Shown here piece by piece: positions 5,428-11,987 of a stretch of 12,018 bases of DNA; the stretch's first letter is position 1; every line of letters begins with the position of its first letter. The position numbers were made by a program, and so were the translations under genes. The notes beneath the pieces were generated by a model, which worked only from the letters and a program-made list of their open reading frames with translations, ran no database searches and was not told the DNA's origin. Origin of the DNA: SIG469 sp964541215 (GTDB taxonomy: Bacteria; Bacillota; Clostridia; Oscillospirales; Oscillospiraceae); the NCBI GenBank assembly GCA_964541215.1, contig CAZIPP010000046.1:1-12018 (forward strand). The letters run 5' to 3'.

Positions 5428-7518
5428 TTATTTGTCAGGATCGGGAACCTGCTGTGTCAGTTCGTCGGTATAGAACAGTCTCAGCCGGTGCAGCGCTCTT
5501 GTACAAGCCACATACAGCGACTGGCGATCACATTCGCTGTTGAAGTTTTCTTTTGAAGCGTCAGGTACGATGACCACGTCAAATTCCAGTCCCTTCGCCA
5601 TGTAGGAGGTGGTGATCACAGCGCCCTGATTGAAGGTATCGCAGTAGGGTCCCAGGAAGTCCAGCTGGGGTATCTCGGAAATTTCACTGTAAAGAGATTC
5701 AGCCTCTTCCAGTGTCTTGCAGATTATGCCCACAGAAGCGTGACCGTCTTCCCTTGCCCTGGCGACTTCATCAATGACTGCCTGCACAACGGCTTCATGG
5801 TCATCCAGCTTGCGGATCTCAGGCTCTTCGCCATGACGTTCCACTACGTCAAACCCTTCCACCGGGCAGATGGCATTGCTGAAATTGGCGATCTCCATGG
5901 TAGAGCGGAAGCTCTTGTTGAGTCGCATGATCTCTATATCTCCCAGCTCTCCGGAGAATTCGCCGAGACTGCGGATTCCGGAATGAAGGTTGAGATTCTG
6001 GGTTATATCGCCAAGAATGGTCTTGGGACATTTGAAAAGATAGTCGATGATGGCATACTGCAAAGGACTGTAGTCCTGCATTTCATCGATGACCAGATGC
6101 TTTATTCTGCTGAAATCGTTGGAGCCCTGGTTATAGTATTTCAGCAGCACCACCGGGAAGGTATCCTCATAGGTCAGCTTGGCAGTCGGGTCAACAGGCT
6201 GCAGATCGGCGTATCCCTTATCACGGAGCCAGTCGATGAACTTGCTGTAAAGAGTAAGCACATCGCTGCAGCGTATCATATTGTCTATGGCGTTATCAAT
6301 GGCACGTTCGGCTCTTTTGCCGGGCTTTTTCTTTTCTTTCTGCTGAGAAAGCCGCAGCTCCAGTTCATCGAACAGCCGCTCCTTCATCCACTTTATACGG
6401 ATCATGAAGGGCTGGGTGTTCCAGCGGTTGTAAAAAAGGTCATTGAACCATTCCGGCTCAAATCGCTCGTCACTGTAAACAAAGGTCTTTGCTCTGAAAT
6501 TTGTTGTAAGCAGCTCATCGGAGTATTCCTTGAGCCAGCCGGCAAACTCGGAGCTGCCCTTTATCTCTATTTCCCTGACTCTCACCGGGTCGCCGCCCGC
6601 AAGGATAAACTCAAGCTGTTCCCAGCGGTCCTCGTACTCTGTCCAGTCACCTATCTCGTTTCTTGCCAGAGCGTCAAAGCTCAGCTCAGCAACGTTTTCC
6701 TCGCCCAGTTCAGGCAGGATACCGGAGATATAGTCCGAAAACACCTTGGAGGGCGAAAGTATAAGCAGGTTGTCGGAGGTGATCTTACCTCTCTGGTTAT
6801 ACAGCAAATATGCCACCTTGTGCAGAGCAACGGAAGTTTTTCCCGAGCCCGCCACGCCCTGAACGATCATGGACTTTCCGGCTTTGGCACGGATTATCCT
6901 GTTCTGTTCACGCTGAATGGTCGCGATAATATTTCTCATCTTGGGGCTGGCGCTGCGACTCAGCTCCTTTTGAAGAATATCGTCGTCTATCTTAACATCG
7001 CTGTCCAGTACAAATTCCAGCCTGCTGTCATTTATCTTATACTGGCGGCGCATAGTCAGCTCGCCGCTGATAACGCCATCGGGAGCTTCATAGGAAGCGG
7101 GACCTACATCATAATCGTAAAACATGGAGCTTACCGGAGCACGCCAGTCATAAACAAGGATGTCCACCACATCTTCGCCGCGAAGACCCGTAAGCCCTAT
7201 GTAAAAAGTCGCTCCATCCATTCCCTCTTCGGTAAAATCGATGCGTCCAAAATAGGGAGAGCTGAGCAGTCTTCCATAAACAGCAGCCTGAGCCTCGGCG
7301 TTTTGCGCCGCGTCAATGCCGGCATTTATCTCTTCCTTGGCAAAAACCATGTCTCTGCGGTCCATTTCGTACAGATCCCGCCACATGGTCTTTTTCTGCT
7401 CCATTACTGCTGCCATGCTTTCTTCTGCTGTGATATTCAGTTTTTTCAGTCGGTCACGGATAACAGACAGGATCATATCCAGATGCTGCTGTTCCACCAT
7501 ATCTTTGTTAATGTCCAA
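5428..7518 (-). CDS. helD: HelD-type UvrD/Rep superfamily 1 helicase (RNA polymerase recycling factor)
   Basis: With the TTG start at 7518 the product has 696 residues. An N-terminal charged helical arm (about 1-80) precedes the HelD-typical segment DILVYDWRAPVSSMFYDYD and GELTMRRQYKI (about 119-162). Helicase motifs follow: Walker A GVAGSGKTS (221-229), VIDEMQD (476-482), LNKSFRS (533-539), TTSYMAKGLEFDVVIV (636-651) and YVACTRALHR (669-678). HelD removes stalled RNA polymerase from DNA using ATP, its N-terminal arm entering the secondary channel. Bacillus HelD is about 774 residues, so this one is somewhat short. The TTG at 7518 is chosen because GGAGG (7527-7531) lies 8 nt upstream. An in-frame TTG at 7554 would overlap tetR and has no ribosome binding site. 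The gene lies 19 bp after tetR in one operon. Confidence 0.88.
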   Translation of the reverse strand: MDINKDMVEQQHLDMILSVIRDRLKKLNITAEESMAAVMEQKKTMWRDLYEMDRRDMVFAKEEINAGIDAAQNAEAQAAVYGRLLSSPYFGRIDFTEEGMDGATFYIGLTGLRGEDVVDILVYDWRAPVSSMFYDYDVGPASYEAPDGVISGELTMRRQYKINDSRLEFVLDSDVKIDDDILQKELSRSASPKMRNIIATIQREQNRIIRAKAGKSMIVQGVAGSGKTSVALHKVAYLLYNQRGKITSDNLLILSPSKVFSDYISGILPELGEENVAELSFDALARNEIGDWTEYEDRWEQLEFILAGGDPVRVREIEIKGSSEFAGWLKEYSDELLTTNFRAKTFVYSDERFEPEWFNDLFYNRWNTQPFMIRIKWMKERLFDELELRLSQQKEKKKPGKRAERAIDNAIDNMIRCSDVLTLYSKFIDWLRDKGYADLQPVDPTAKLTYEDTFPVVLLKYYNQGSNDFSRIKHLVIDEMQDYSPLQYAIIDYLFKCPKTILGDITQNLNLHSGIRSLGEFSGELGDIEIMRLNKSFRSTMEIANFSNAICPVEGFDVVERHGEEPEIRKLDDHEAVVQAVIDEVARAREDGHASVGIICKTLEEAESLYSEISEIPQLDFLGPYCDTFNQGAVITTSYMAKGLEFDVVIVPDASKENFNSECDRQSLYVACTRALHRLRLFYTDELTQQVPDPDK

Positions 7519-7537
7519 TGTTGGATCCTCCGAAAAA

Positions 7538-8125
7538 TCAGTCCACCAGTCCAAAGGTCAGGAACATGACTTTTCTTTCAAGCCTGTCTCTGACAGTTCT
7601 GGGGTCCAGATCGCTGTCGTAATACTCTTTCAATGAATAGATGGCAGCGGTTGCCATCAAAGTGCAAACATCCAATAGCTCCGCATCATTGCAGATCCTG
7701 GTACGTTCCACAGTTTCAGCAGCGATATACTTGTTTTTGTCGCCCTTGGTCAGAAACGCCAGAAATACCTCCATGGTATCGGGCTTGGCGTTTGCGACGA
7801 GCTGCGTTATGAAATCCTGAGTCTTGGTGAATTTAAAGCGATAAAAAAAGTCAAACATCACCAAAGGAAGCTCTGTGATATCGGCGCCGCCTTTGGCAGC
7901 CACGGAATCCCAGAACCCCTTGAAGATGCTGTTGATTATATGACGATAAACATCCTGCTTGTCGGTAAAGTAGGAATAAAACGCGGCACGGCTGATACCG
8001 GCTCTTTTTGCTATCTGAAATACTGAAACCTTATCATAGGGCTGGGCAGAAAACTCCTTGAGCGCGGAAGCTACCACCAGTTCCTGTTTTTCCTTGGGCA
8101 GACTCAAAAATACTGAAGACGCCAT
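7538..8125 (-). CDS. TetR-family transcriptional regulator
   Basis: The product has 195 residues from ATG 8125. The N-terminal TetR domain has the helix-turn-helix at about 33-53 (VSVFQIAKRAGISRAAFYSYF) followed by TDKQDVYRHI. The C-terminal region is helical and variable, as expected for ligand binding and dimerisation; its ligand is unknown. AAGGA (8137-8141) lies 11 nt before ATG 8125 and touches an alternative ATG at 8137, which is therefore less likely. The gene is first in an operon with helD, suggesting that a small molecule, possibly an antibiotic or stress signal, controls HelD level. The promoter region at 8157-8210 contains an imperfect 30-bp inverted repeat suited to autoregulation. 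Confidence 0.9.
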   Translation of the reverse strand: MASSVFLSLPKEKQELVVASALKEFSAQPYDKVSVFQIAKRAGISRAAFYSYFTDKQDVYRHIINSIFKGFWDSVAAKGGADITELPLVMFDFFYRFKFTKTQDFITQLVANAKPDTMEVFLAFLTKGDKNKYIAAETVERTRICNDAELLDVCTLMATAAIYSLKEYYDSDLDPRTVRDRLERKVMFLTFGLVD

Positions 8126-8156
8126 AAATTTCAACATCCTTTCATCATATCGCAGG

Positions 8157-8186
8157 TTGACACTGTGTTTAGTTTACATATATAAT
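8157..8186 (+). promoter_or_regulatory. Plus-strand promoter facing the tetR promoter
   Basis: TTGACA (8157-8162) and TATAAT (8181-8186), both perfect consensus, are separated by 18 nt. No plus-strand gene follows; transcription would run antisense through the GNAT gene. It overlaps the -10 box of the minus-strand tetR promoter, so the two would compete. Activity is inferred from sequence only. Confidence 0.5.
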
Positions 8187-8192
8187 ACACAG
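8163..8192. promoter_or_regulatory. Candidate TetR operator
   Basis: CTGTGT (8163-8168) and ACACAG (8187-8192) are inverted arms of a 30-bp imperfect palindrome with an AT-rich middle. It covers the -10 elements of both facing promoters. TetR-family proteins commonly bind such palindromes in their own promoters. Assignment to this TetR is inference. Confidence 0.45.
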
Positions 8193-8210
8193 CGCCACCT
8201 GATATGTCAA
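8182..8210 (-). promoter_or_regulatory. Promoter of the tetR-helD operon
   Basis: On the minus strand TTGACA (8210-8205), a 17-nt spacer and TATTAT (8187-8182) form a near-consensus promoter. It points at tetR, whose start is about 50 nt downstream of the expected initiation site. Confidence 0.75.
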
Positions 8211-8276
8211 GATGAATGAAGTCGCAAAACAGTGTCTGGTCATAAAAATCAACTGTTTTCAGGTCTAAAGTGGGGG

Positions 8277-8963
8277 TCAAAGGATTCGATACCAGCAAGA
8301 AAGTACTTTTTCCAAATTAAATCCATGCTTGTAATACATTTTTAACGCCGCCATATTTGTTGACATAACATCTAAGCATAATTTATTTCTGCCGTTTTTC
8401 GATACCCTTGCCATCACATTTCGAAGGACCTCGGACCCACAGCCGCCCCGAAATTCCGGCAGTACACCGACAGCATTGAGGATGACCGCGTCATCAATGG
8501 GCTCAACATCACTTATTGCGGCAGGCATTCCTTTTATGTAATACAGCATACATTCACGGCTTTTGCTTTCAAGATTTTTTCGTATCTTCTTCTCAGTAAG
8601 TGTTTCCGCGGAAAGCATATCCGAAAAGCAGGCGTTGTAGATCCCAAGGTACTGCTCCAAATTGCCTTCATCCAAGGCTTCATATTTGAGTGACGACTCC
8701 TCGGCAGCCAAGGCCTCTGCCGAAAGGCGAAGCATTTTATAGTCAGGCTCTCTGGCAGGAAAAAGCTCTTTTTCCTCCGCGGAAGCAAATACGGCTTTGG
8801 CTCCGGCGAATCTGCATAAAGATGCCGCTTCCCGCAAATGCTCATCAAGTGACACGCTGTCAAACGTTCTGACCATAATAAAAGCAGTCTTTTTATATGG
8901 TATTTCCCGCAGGATAAGAGTTGAAACTCCTCCGCCTTCGGTAAAAGCAGGTATATCGTTCAT
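8277..8963 (-). CDS. GNAT-family N-acetyltransferase
   Basis: The product has 228 residues. The C-terminal half is a GNAT domain: ILNAVGVLPEFRG (161-173) leads to the acetyl-CoA loop, and LCLDVMSTNMAALKMYYKHGF (195-215) is the characteristic motif B helix. The N-terminal 90 residues look like a degenerate or accessory domain, so the overall form may be a two-domain GNAT. The pyrophosphate-binding loop reads RGGCGS, one residue shorter than the usual RGxGxG/A. Substrate is unknown. ATG 8963 follows AGGAGG by 5 nt. A weak promoter candidate (TTTTCA 9032-9027, 18 nt, TATAGT 9008-9003) lies upstream. The gene is followed by the tetR promoter on the same strand, with no strong terminator between them. 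Confidence 0.88.
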   Translation of the reverse strand: MNDIPAFTEGGGVSTLILREIPYKKTAFIMVRTFDSVSLDEHLREAASLCRFAGAKAVFASAEEKELFPAREPDYKMLRLSAEALAAEESSLKYEALDEGNLEQYLGIYNACFSDMLSAETLTEKKIRKNLESKSRECMLYYIKGMPAAISDVEPIDDAVILNAVGVLPEFRGGCGSEVLRNVMARVSKNGRNKLCLDVMSTNMAALKMYYKHGFNLEKVLSCWYRIL

Positions 8964-9060
8964 GTTGCCCTCCTGAGTTTTCCTCTCAAGCTCGAGAAAC
9001 TTACTATATCATATATAAGCGCATATTGAAAATAATTTTTCCCACATTTGCAAAATAAGG

Positions 9061-9088
9061 TTGACAAATCCCGCATTCGTATGATAAT
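9061..9088 (+). promoter_or_regulatory. Promoter of the tRNA operon
   Basis: TTGACA (9061-9066), a 16-nt spacer and GATAAT (9083-9088) precede the first tRNA. Initiation near 9095 leaves about 19 nt of leader before tRNA-Gly. No other promoter is visible between the five tRNAs. Confidence 0.8.
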
Positions 9089-9113
9089 ATTGAACGGCTG
9101 AAAGCGTGGAAAT

Positions 9114-9187
9114 GCGGGCGTAGTTTAATGGTAGAACACCAGCCTTCCAAGCTGGTCACGTGGGTTCGATTCCCATCGCCCGCTCCA
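9114..9187 (+). tRNA. tRNA-Gly (anticodon TCC)
   Basis: The 7-bp acceptor stem GCGGGCG/CGCCCGC closes the cloverleaf. The anticodon stem CCAGC/GCTGG carries loop CTTCCAA, anticodon TCC, which reads GGA and GGG. The T-loop GGTTCGATTCCC is standard. The discriminator is T and CCA (9185-9187) is encoded. It is first in the operon. Confidence 0.97.
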
Positions 9188-9199
9188 CTATCCAGACAT

Positions 9200-9276
<77 letters not shown>

Positions 9277-9310
9277 TGCCTTAGGGCAAAACTTTATAGC
9301 GTCCCGATGC

Positions 9311-9388
<78 letters not shown>

Positions 9389-9403
9389 CTTTTTTAAGCA
9401 CAT

Positions 9404-9478
9404 TGGGATGTAGCCAAGCGGTAAGGCACGGGACTTTGACTCCCGCATCCGTGGGTTCGAATCCCGCCATCCCAGCCA
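9404..9478 (+). tRNA. tRNA-Gln (anticodon TTG)
   Basis: The acceptor stem TGGGATG pairs with CATCCCA. The U1-A72 pair is typical of tRNA-Gln. The anticodon loop CTTTGAC between CGGGA and TCCCG gives TTG, reading CAA and CAG. The discriminator is G, and CCA is encoded at 9476-9478. Confidence 0.97.
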
Positions 9479-9481
9479 CTT

Positions 9482-9557
9482 GACCCGCTAGCTCAGCCGG
9501 CAGAGCACCTGCCTTTTAAGCAGGGTGTCCGGAGTTCGATTCTCCGGCGGGTCACCA
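9482..9557 (+). tRNA. tRNA-Lys (anticodon TTT)
   Basis: The acceptor stem GACCCGC pairs with GCGGGTC. The anticodon loop CTTTTAA between CCTGC and GCAGG gives TTT, reading AAA and AAG. The discriminator is A, and CCA is encoded at 9555-9557. Only 3 nt separate it from tRNA-Gln. It is the last gene of the operon. Confidence 0.97.
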
Positions 9558-9567
9558 TTTTATACAT

Positions 9568-9602
9568 CCCCGAGTGCCACAGGCACCCGGGGTTTTCTTT
9601 TT
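9568..9602 (+). terminator. Rho-independent terminator of the tRNA operon
   Basis: CCCCGAGTGCC pairs with GGCACCCGGGG around ACA, with one A-C mismatch. TTTTCTTTTT follows. It lies 10 nt after tRNA-Lys and separates the tRNA operon from the symporter gene. The remaining 158 bp before the symporter (9603-9760) show no recognisable riboswitch and no clear consensus promoter. Confidence 0.9.
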
Positions 9603-9760
9603 CCTTGTTAAAAATCGCACAAAGTTCGGCATGATTCGAGCTGTTTGTTTTTCAGCTGTGGACCTTAGTCTTCTGCTGGAGGATTTGCTTTTTTTCTTTG
9701 TATTGGTCGCTAATTTGGCGCTAAGAAATAAACGACAATAGAGAGAGGATCAAAATTACC

Positions 9761-11158
9761 ATGGAAAGTATTCTTCAGACCGTTTCGACGGTAAACGATG
9801 CCGTTAACGGCTTCGTCTGGGGCGTTCCTGCCATGATCTGCATCATCGGCGTTGGCATACTCCTCAGCATTCGCACTGGATTTATCCAGTTCCGCAAGTT
9901 CCCCTATGCAATGAAAGCCGTTCTTGGCAAGCTGTTTTCCAAGAACACCGCCGGTGAAGGTGCCATCACTCCCTTCCAGGCAGTCTGCACCGCTCTGGCT
10001 GCTACCGTTGGCACCGGCAACATCGCCGGCGTAGCAGGCGCTATCGCCATTGGCGGTCCCGGCGCTGTTTTCTGGATGTGGATATCTGCTCTTCTTGGTA
10101 TGTGCACCAAGTTCGCCGAAGTTACTCTGGCTGTACGTTTCCGCGAAAGAAACGCTGACGGCGACTGGGTCGGCGGTCCTATGTACTACATAAAGAATGG
10201 TCTTGGCAAAAAGTGGCATTTCCTTGCTGTTCTTTACGCTGTTTTCGGTGTTATCACCGTTTTCGGCACCGGCAACGCCACTCAGGTCAACACCATTACC
10301 GCTTCCATCAACACCGCTCTTTCCAGCTTTAACCTCATCAGCGCTGAATCTCAGGGCACTGTCAGCCTTATCATTGGCATCGTCATTGCCATCGTTGTTG
10401 CCATCGTTCTTCTTGGCGGCGTAAAGCGTATCGGCAGCGTTGCTGAGAAGCTTGTTCCTTTCATGGCTGTACTTTACGTCATCCTTGGTTTGGGCGTTGT
10501 CGTTCTGAACATTGGCAACGTTCCCGGCGTATTCGCTTCCATTTTCAAGGGCGCATTCAATCCCTCCGCAGTTACCGGCGGTATCGTTGGCAGCATGTTC
10601 ATCAGCCTGCGCAGAGGCGTATCCCGCGGAATCTTCTCCAACGAGGCCGGTCTTGGTACCGGTTCCATCGCCCACGCCACTTCCGATGTTAAGGATCCTG
10701 TTGAACAGGGCGTTTTCGGCATCTTCGAAGTTTTTGTTGACACCATCATCATCTGCACCCTTACCGCTCTCGTTATCCTCTGCAGCGGTACTCCCATCGT
10801 ATTTGGCGAAGCTGCCGGTGCTGAGCTGACCATCAGCGGTTTCATTACCACCTATGGCAACTGGGTATCCATCTTCAGCGCCGTTGCCATGTGCTGCTTC
10901 GCATTCTCCACCATCCTTGGCTGGGGTCTGTATGGTTCCCGCTGCATCGAGTTCCTTGGCAACGAAAAGCTTATCAAGCCCTTCATGATCCTCTATTCTC
11001 TGGTCGCCATCGTTGGCGCCACCATGGATCTTGGTCTGATGTGGGGTATTGCCGATACCTTCAACGGTCTGATGGCCATTCCCAACCTGATCGGTCTGTT
11101 CCTGCTCTCCGGTACAGTTGCAAAACTTGTTAAAGAGAAAAAGTGGGACAAGCAATAA
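9761..11158 (+). CDS. AGCS family sodium:alanine/glycine symporter
   Basis: The 465-residue integral membrane protein imports a small neutral amino acid (alanine or glycine, possibly glutamine as in AlsT-type members) with Na+. The family signature GGPGAVFWMWISALLG is intact at residues 98-113, preceded by the ion/substrate-site segment GTGNIAGVAGA (84-94). Later landmarks are GGVKRIGSVAEKLVP, RGIFSNEAGLGTGSIAHA and the closing NGLMAIPNLIGLFLLSG segment. Length is normal for the family, with about 10-11 hydrophobic segments, and the C-terminus is short and basic. ATG 9761 follows the purine-rich AGAGAGG (9742-9748) at 12 nt. Codon use is strongly biased to C- and T-ending codons and nearly free of TTA, CTA and TCA, unlike the neighbours, suggesting high expression. 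It is transcribed alone. Confidence 0.95.
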   Translation: MESILQTVSTVNDAVNGFVWGVPAMICIIGVGILLSIRTGFIQFRKFPYAMKAVLGKLFSKNTAGEGAITPFQAVCTALAATVGTGNIAGVAGAIAIGGPGAVFWMWISALLGMCTKFAEVTLAVRFRERNADGDWVGGPMYYIKNGLGKKWHFLAVLYAVFGVITVFGTGNATQVNTITASINTALSSFNLISAESQGTVSLIIGIVIAIVVAIVLLGGVKRIGSVAEKLVPFMAVLYVILGLGVVVLNIGNVPGVFASIFKGAFNPSAVTGGIVGSMFISLRRGVSRGIFSNEAGLGTGSIAHATSDVKDPVEQGVFGIFEVFVDTIIICTLTALVILCSGTPIVFGEAAGAELTISGFITTYGNWVSIFSAVAMCCFAFSTILGWGLYGSRCIEFLGNEKLIKPFMILYSLVAIVGATMDLGLMWGIADTFNGLMAIPNLIGLFLLSGTVAKLVKEKKWDKQ

Positions 11159-11210
11159 AAACCTAAAAGCCGTCGGTGCATAACGGCGGTTCCGAATAAG
11201 AAAACATAGA

Positions 11211-11242
11211 TTTTGCCCTCCTGCGAATGCAGGAGGGCAAAA
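11211..11242. repeat. Perfect 14-bp-arm hairpin downstream of the symporter gene
   Basis: TTTTGCCCTCCTGC (11211-11224) is exactly complementary to 11229-11242 around GAAT. The T bases lie on the 5' side and the A bases on the 3' side, so neither strand has the U-tract after the stem that a standard terminator needs. It may still act as the 3' stability hairpin or end of the symporter mRNA, being the only strong hairpin after that gene. Confidence 0.6.
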
Positions 11243-11341
11243 CGTTTATCGCGCGGCACAAATAAAGATCTTTGTACCACTCAAGGTACTTAAATTCAAC
11301 CGGCATAACTTCCAATCATTACGCCAGCCATTTGCAGCAGC

Positions 11342-11371
11342 TTGACAAAATTTATCGTTTCACTGTATACT
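11342..11371 (+). promoter_or_regulatory. Promoter of the HTH remnant / Cys-cluster gene pair
   Basis: TTGACA (11342-11347), an 18-nt spacer and TATACT (11366-11371) form a strong sigma-A-like promoter, with TG directly before the -10 box. Initiation near 11378 gives a leader of about 50 nt before ATG 11431. Confidence 0.75.
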
Positions 11372-11430
11372 TTTGGGTACTATGTGTTCTTTTTGGCACT
11401 AATTCAGGGGCGAAAACAAAGGGGTTTTCT

Positions 11431-11550
11431 ATGGCTGTTTCTTACAAAAAACTGTTTCTGCTCATGCAATCAAGAGGAATCAAGAAAACTCATTTGCTAA
11501 ACAACTATGGAATACATCCCCCAAAAGGGCAAAAAATAAACCCGAGGTGA
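11431..11550 (+). pseudogene. Truncated Cro/CI-type (HTH_26-like) regulator, 39 residues
   Basis: The reading frame starts with MAVSYKKLFLLMQSRGIKK, the conserved beginning of short Cro/CI-type helix-turn-helix proteins of about 65-75 residues. After THLLNNYGIHP (20-30) the recognition helix and the rest of the domain are missing. It ends instead with PKGQKINPR and a TGA at 11548-11550. A good ribosome binding site (AAAGGGG, 11418-11424, 6 nt before ATG) and a strong promoter remain. The stop overlaps the GAGGTGA ribosome binding site of the next gene, so translation of the two is probably coupled. It could be a decayed regulator left by a deletion or a retained leader peptide. As it stands it is too short to bind DNA as a normal XRE protein. 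Confidence 0.6.
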
Positions 11551-11557
11551 CCCGGAT

Positions 11558-11935
11558 ATGGCTAACAACAACTGCTGCAACAGCTCCTGCAGCTCCTGCG
11601 GAAGCTGCGGCGGCTGCGGCAGCGAGCTTATACTTTCCGAAAAGGAACTTGAACTGCTGATGCGGTTCGGTGAGATACCCTTTTATCCTATCGTGCGCAG
11701 TCTCCGAACGGACGAGACCGAGATACTTGACCCTCTGCTTTCAGGGAAGGAATATTCTGCCGCCCTTGCCGTTCTGGCGTTCAGAGGGCTTGTAAGCATC
11801 GATAACCGTATTCCTCTTTCCGGCTGCGACTATTCCGGATATGGCAGCGAATATGACCACGGCAGCGCAGCGCTTACAGCGACCGGTCAGCGCATGGTGG
11901 AGCAGTTGGAGCTGTTTGGCATAGCGGATCAATGA
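11558..11935 (+). CDS. Small protein with N-terminal cysteine cluster and winged-helix-like C-terminus
   Basis: The product has 125 residues; I do not recognise a named family. Six cysteines are packed into residues 6-20 (6, 7, 11, 14, 17, 20) in CxxC spacing among serine, glycine and asparagine, a likely metal or iron-sulfur binding tail or redox cluster. A seventh lies at 90. The body (about 27-122) looks like a small winged-helix fold: helices LSEKELELLMRFG and EYSAALAVLAFRGLVSID, a strand pair around residues 81-100, and ALTATGQRMVEQLELFGI at the end, the last resembling MarR-type wings and helices. A metal-responsive regulator is possible but unproven. GAGGTGA (11544-11550) lies 7 nt before ATG 11558 and overlaps the preceding stop codon. 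The gene is followed by a strong terminator. Confidence 0.85.
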   Translation: MANNNCCNSSCSSCGSCGGCGSELILSEKELELLMRFGEIPFYPIVRSLRTDETEILDPLLSGKEYSAALAVLAFRGLVSIDNRIPLSGCDYSGYGSEYDHGSAALTATGQRMVEQLELFGIADQ

Positions 11936-11987
11936 TCTTTTTCCATTCCGAAAGCGACGTTTTAAAATAACAACCAGACAATAACGC

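Noticed and set aside
7516..7554. TTG at 7554 as start of helD
   Set aside because: It would overlap the end of tetR and has no ribosome binding site. TTG 7518 has GGAGG at 8 nt.
5740..7569. 609-codon plus-strand open frame opposite helD
   Set aside because: The minus-strand frame carries all helicase motifs. The plus-strand product is the codon-bias shadow and shows no recognisable domain.
8226..8259. Inverted repeat AAAACAGT/ACTGTTTT as terminator of the GNAT gene
   Set aside because: The 18-nt loop and AT-rich arms make a weak stem, and the U-run is short. It could be a binding site or chance.
9603..9760. Riboswitch (for example glycine) upstream of the symporter gene
   Set aside because: None of the conserved glycine-aptamer blocks or paired stems could be found. 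Only short, weak inverted repeats are present, and no clear promoter could be placed.
9710..11155. 481-codon minus-strand open frame opposite the AGCS symporter
   Set aside because: It stays open because the symporter gene almost lacks TTA, CTA and TCA codons. The product is low-complexity D/N/G/A-rich and has no plausible start signal.
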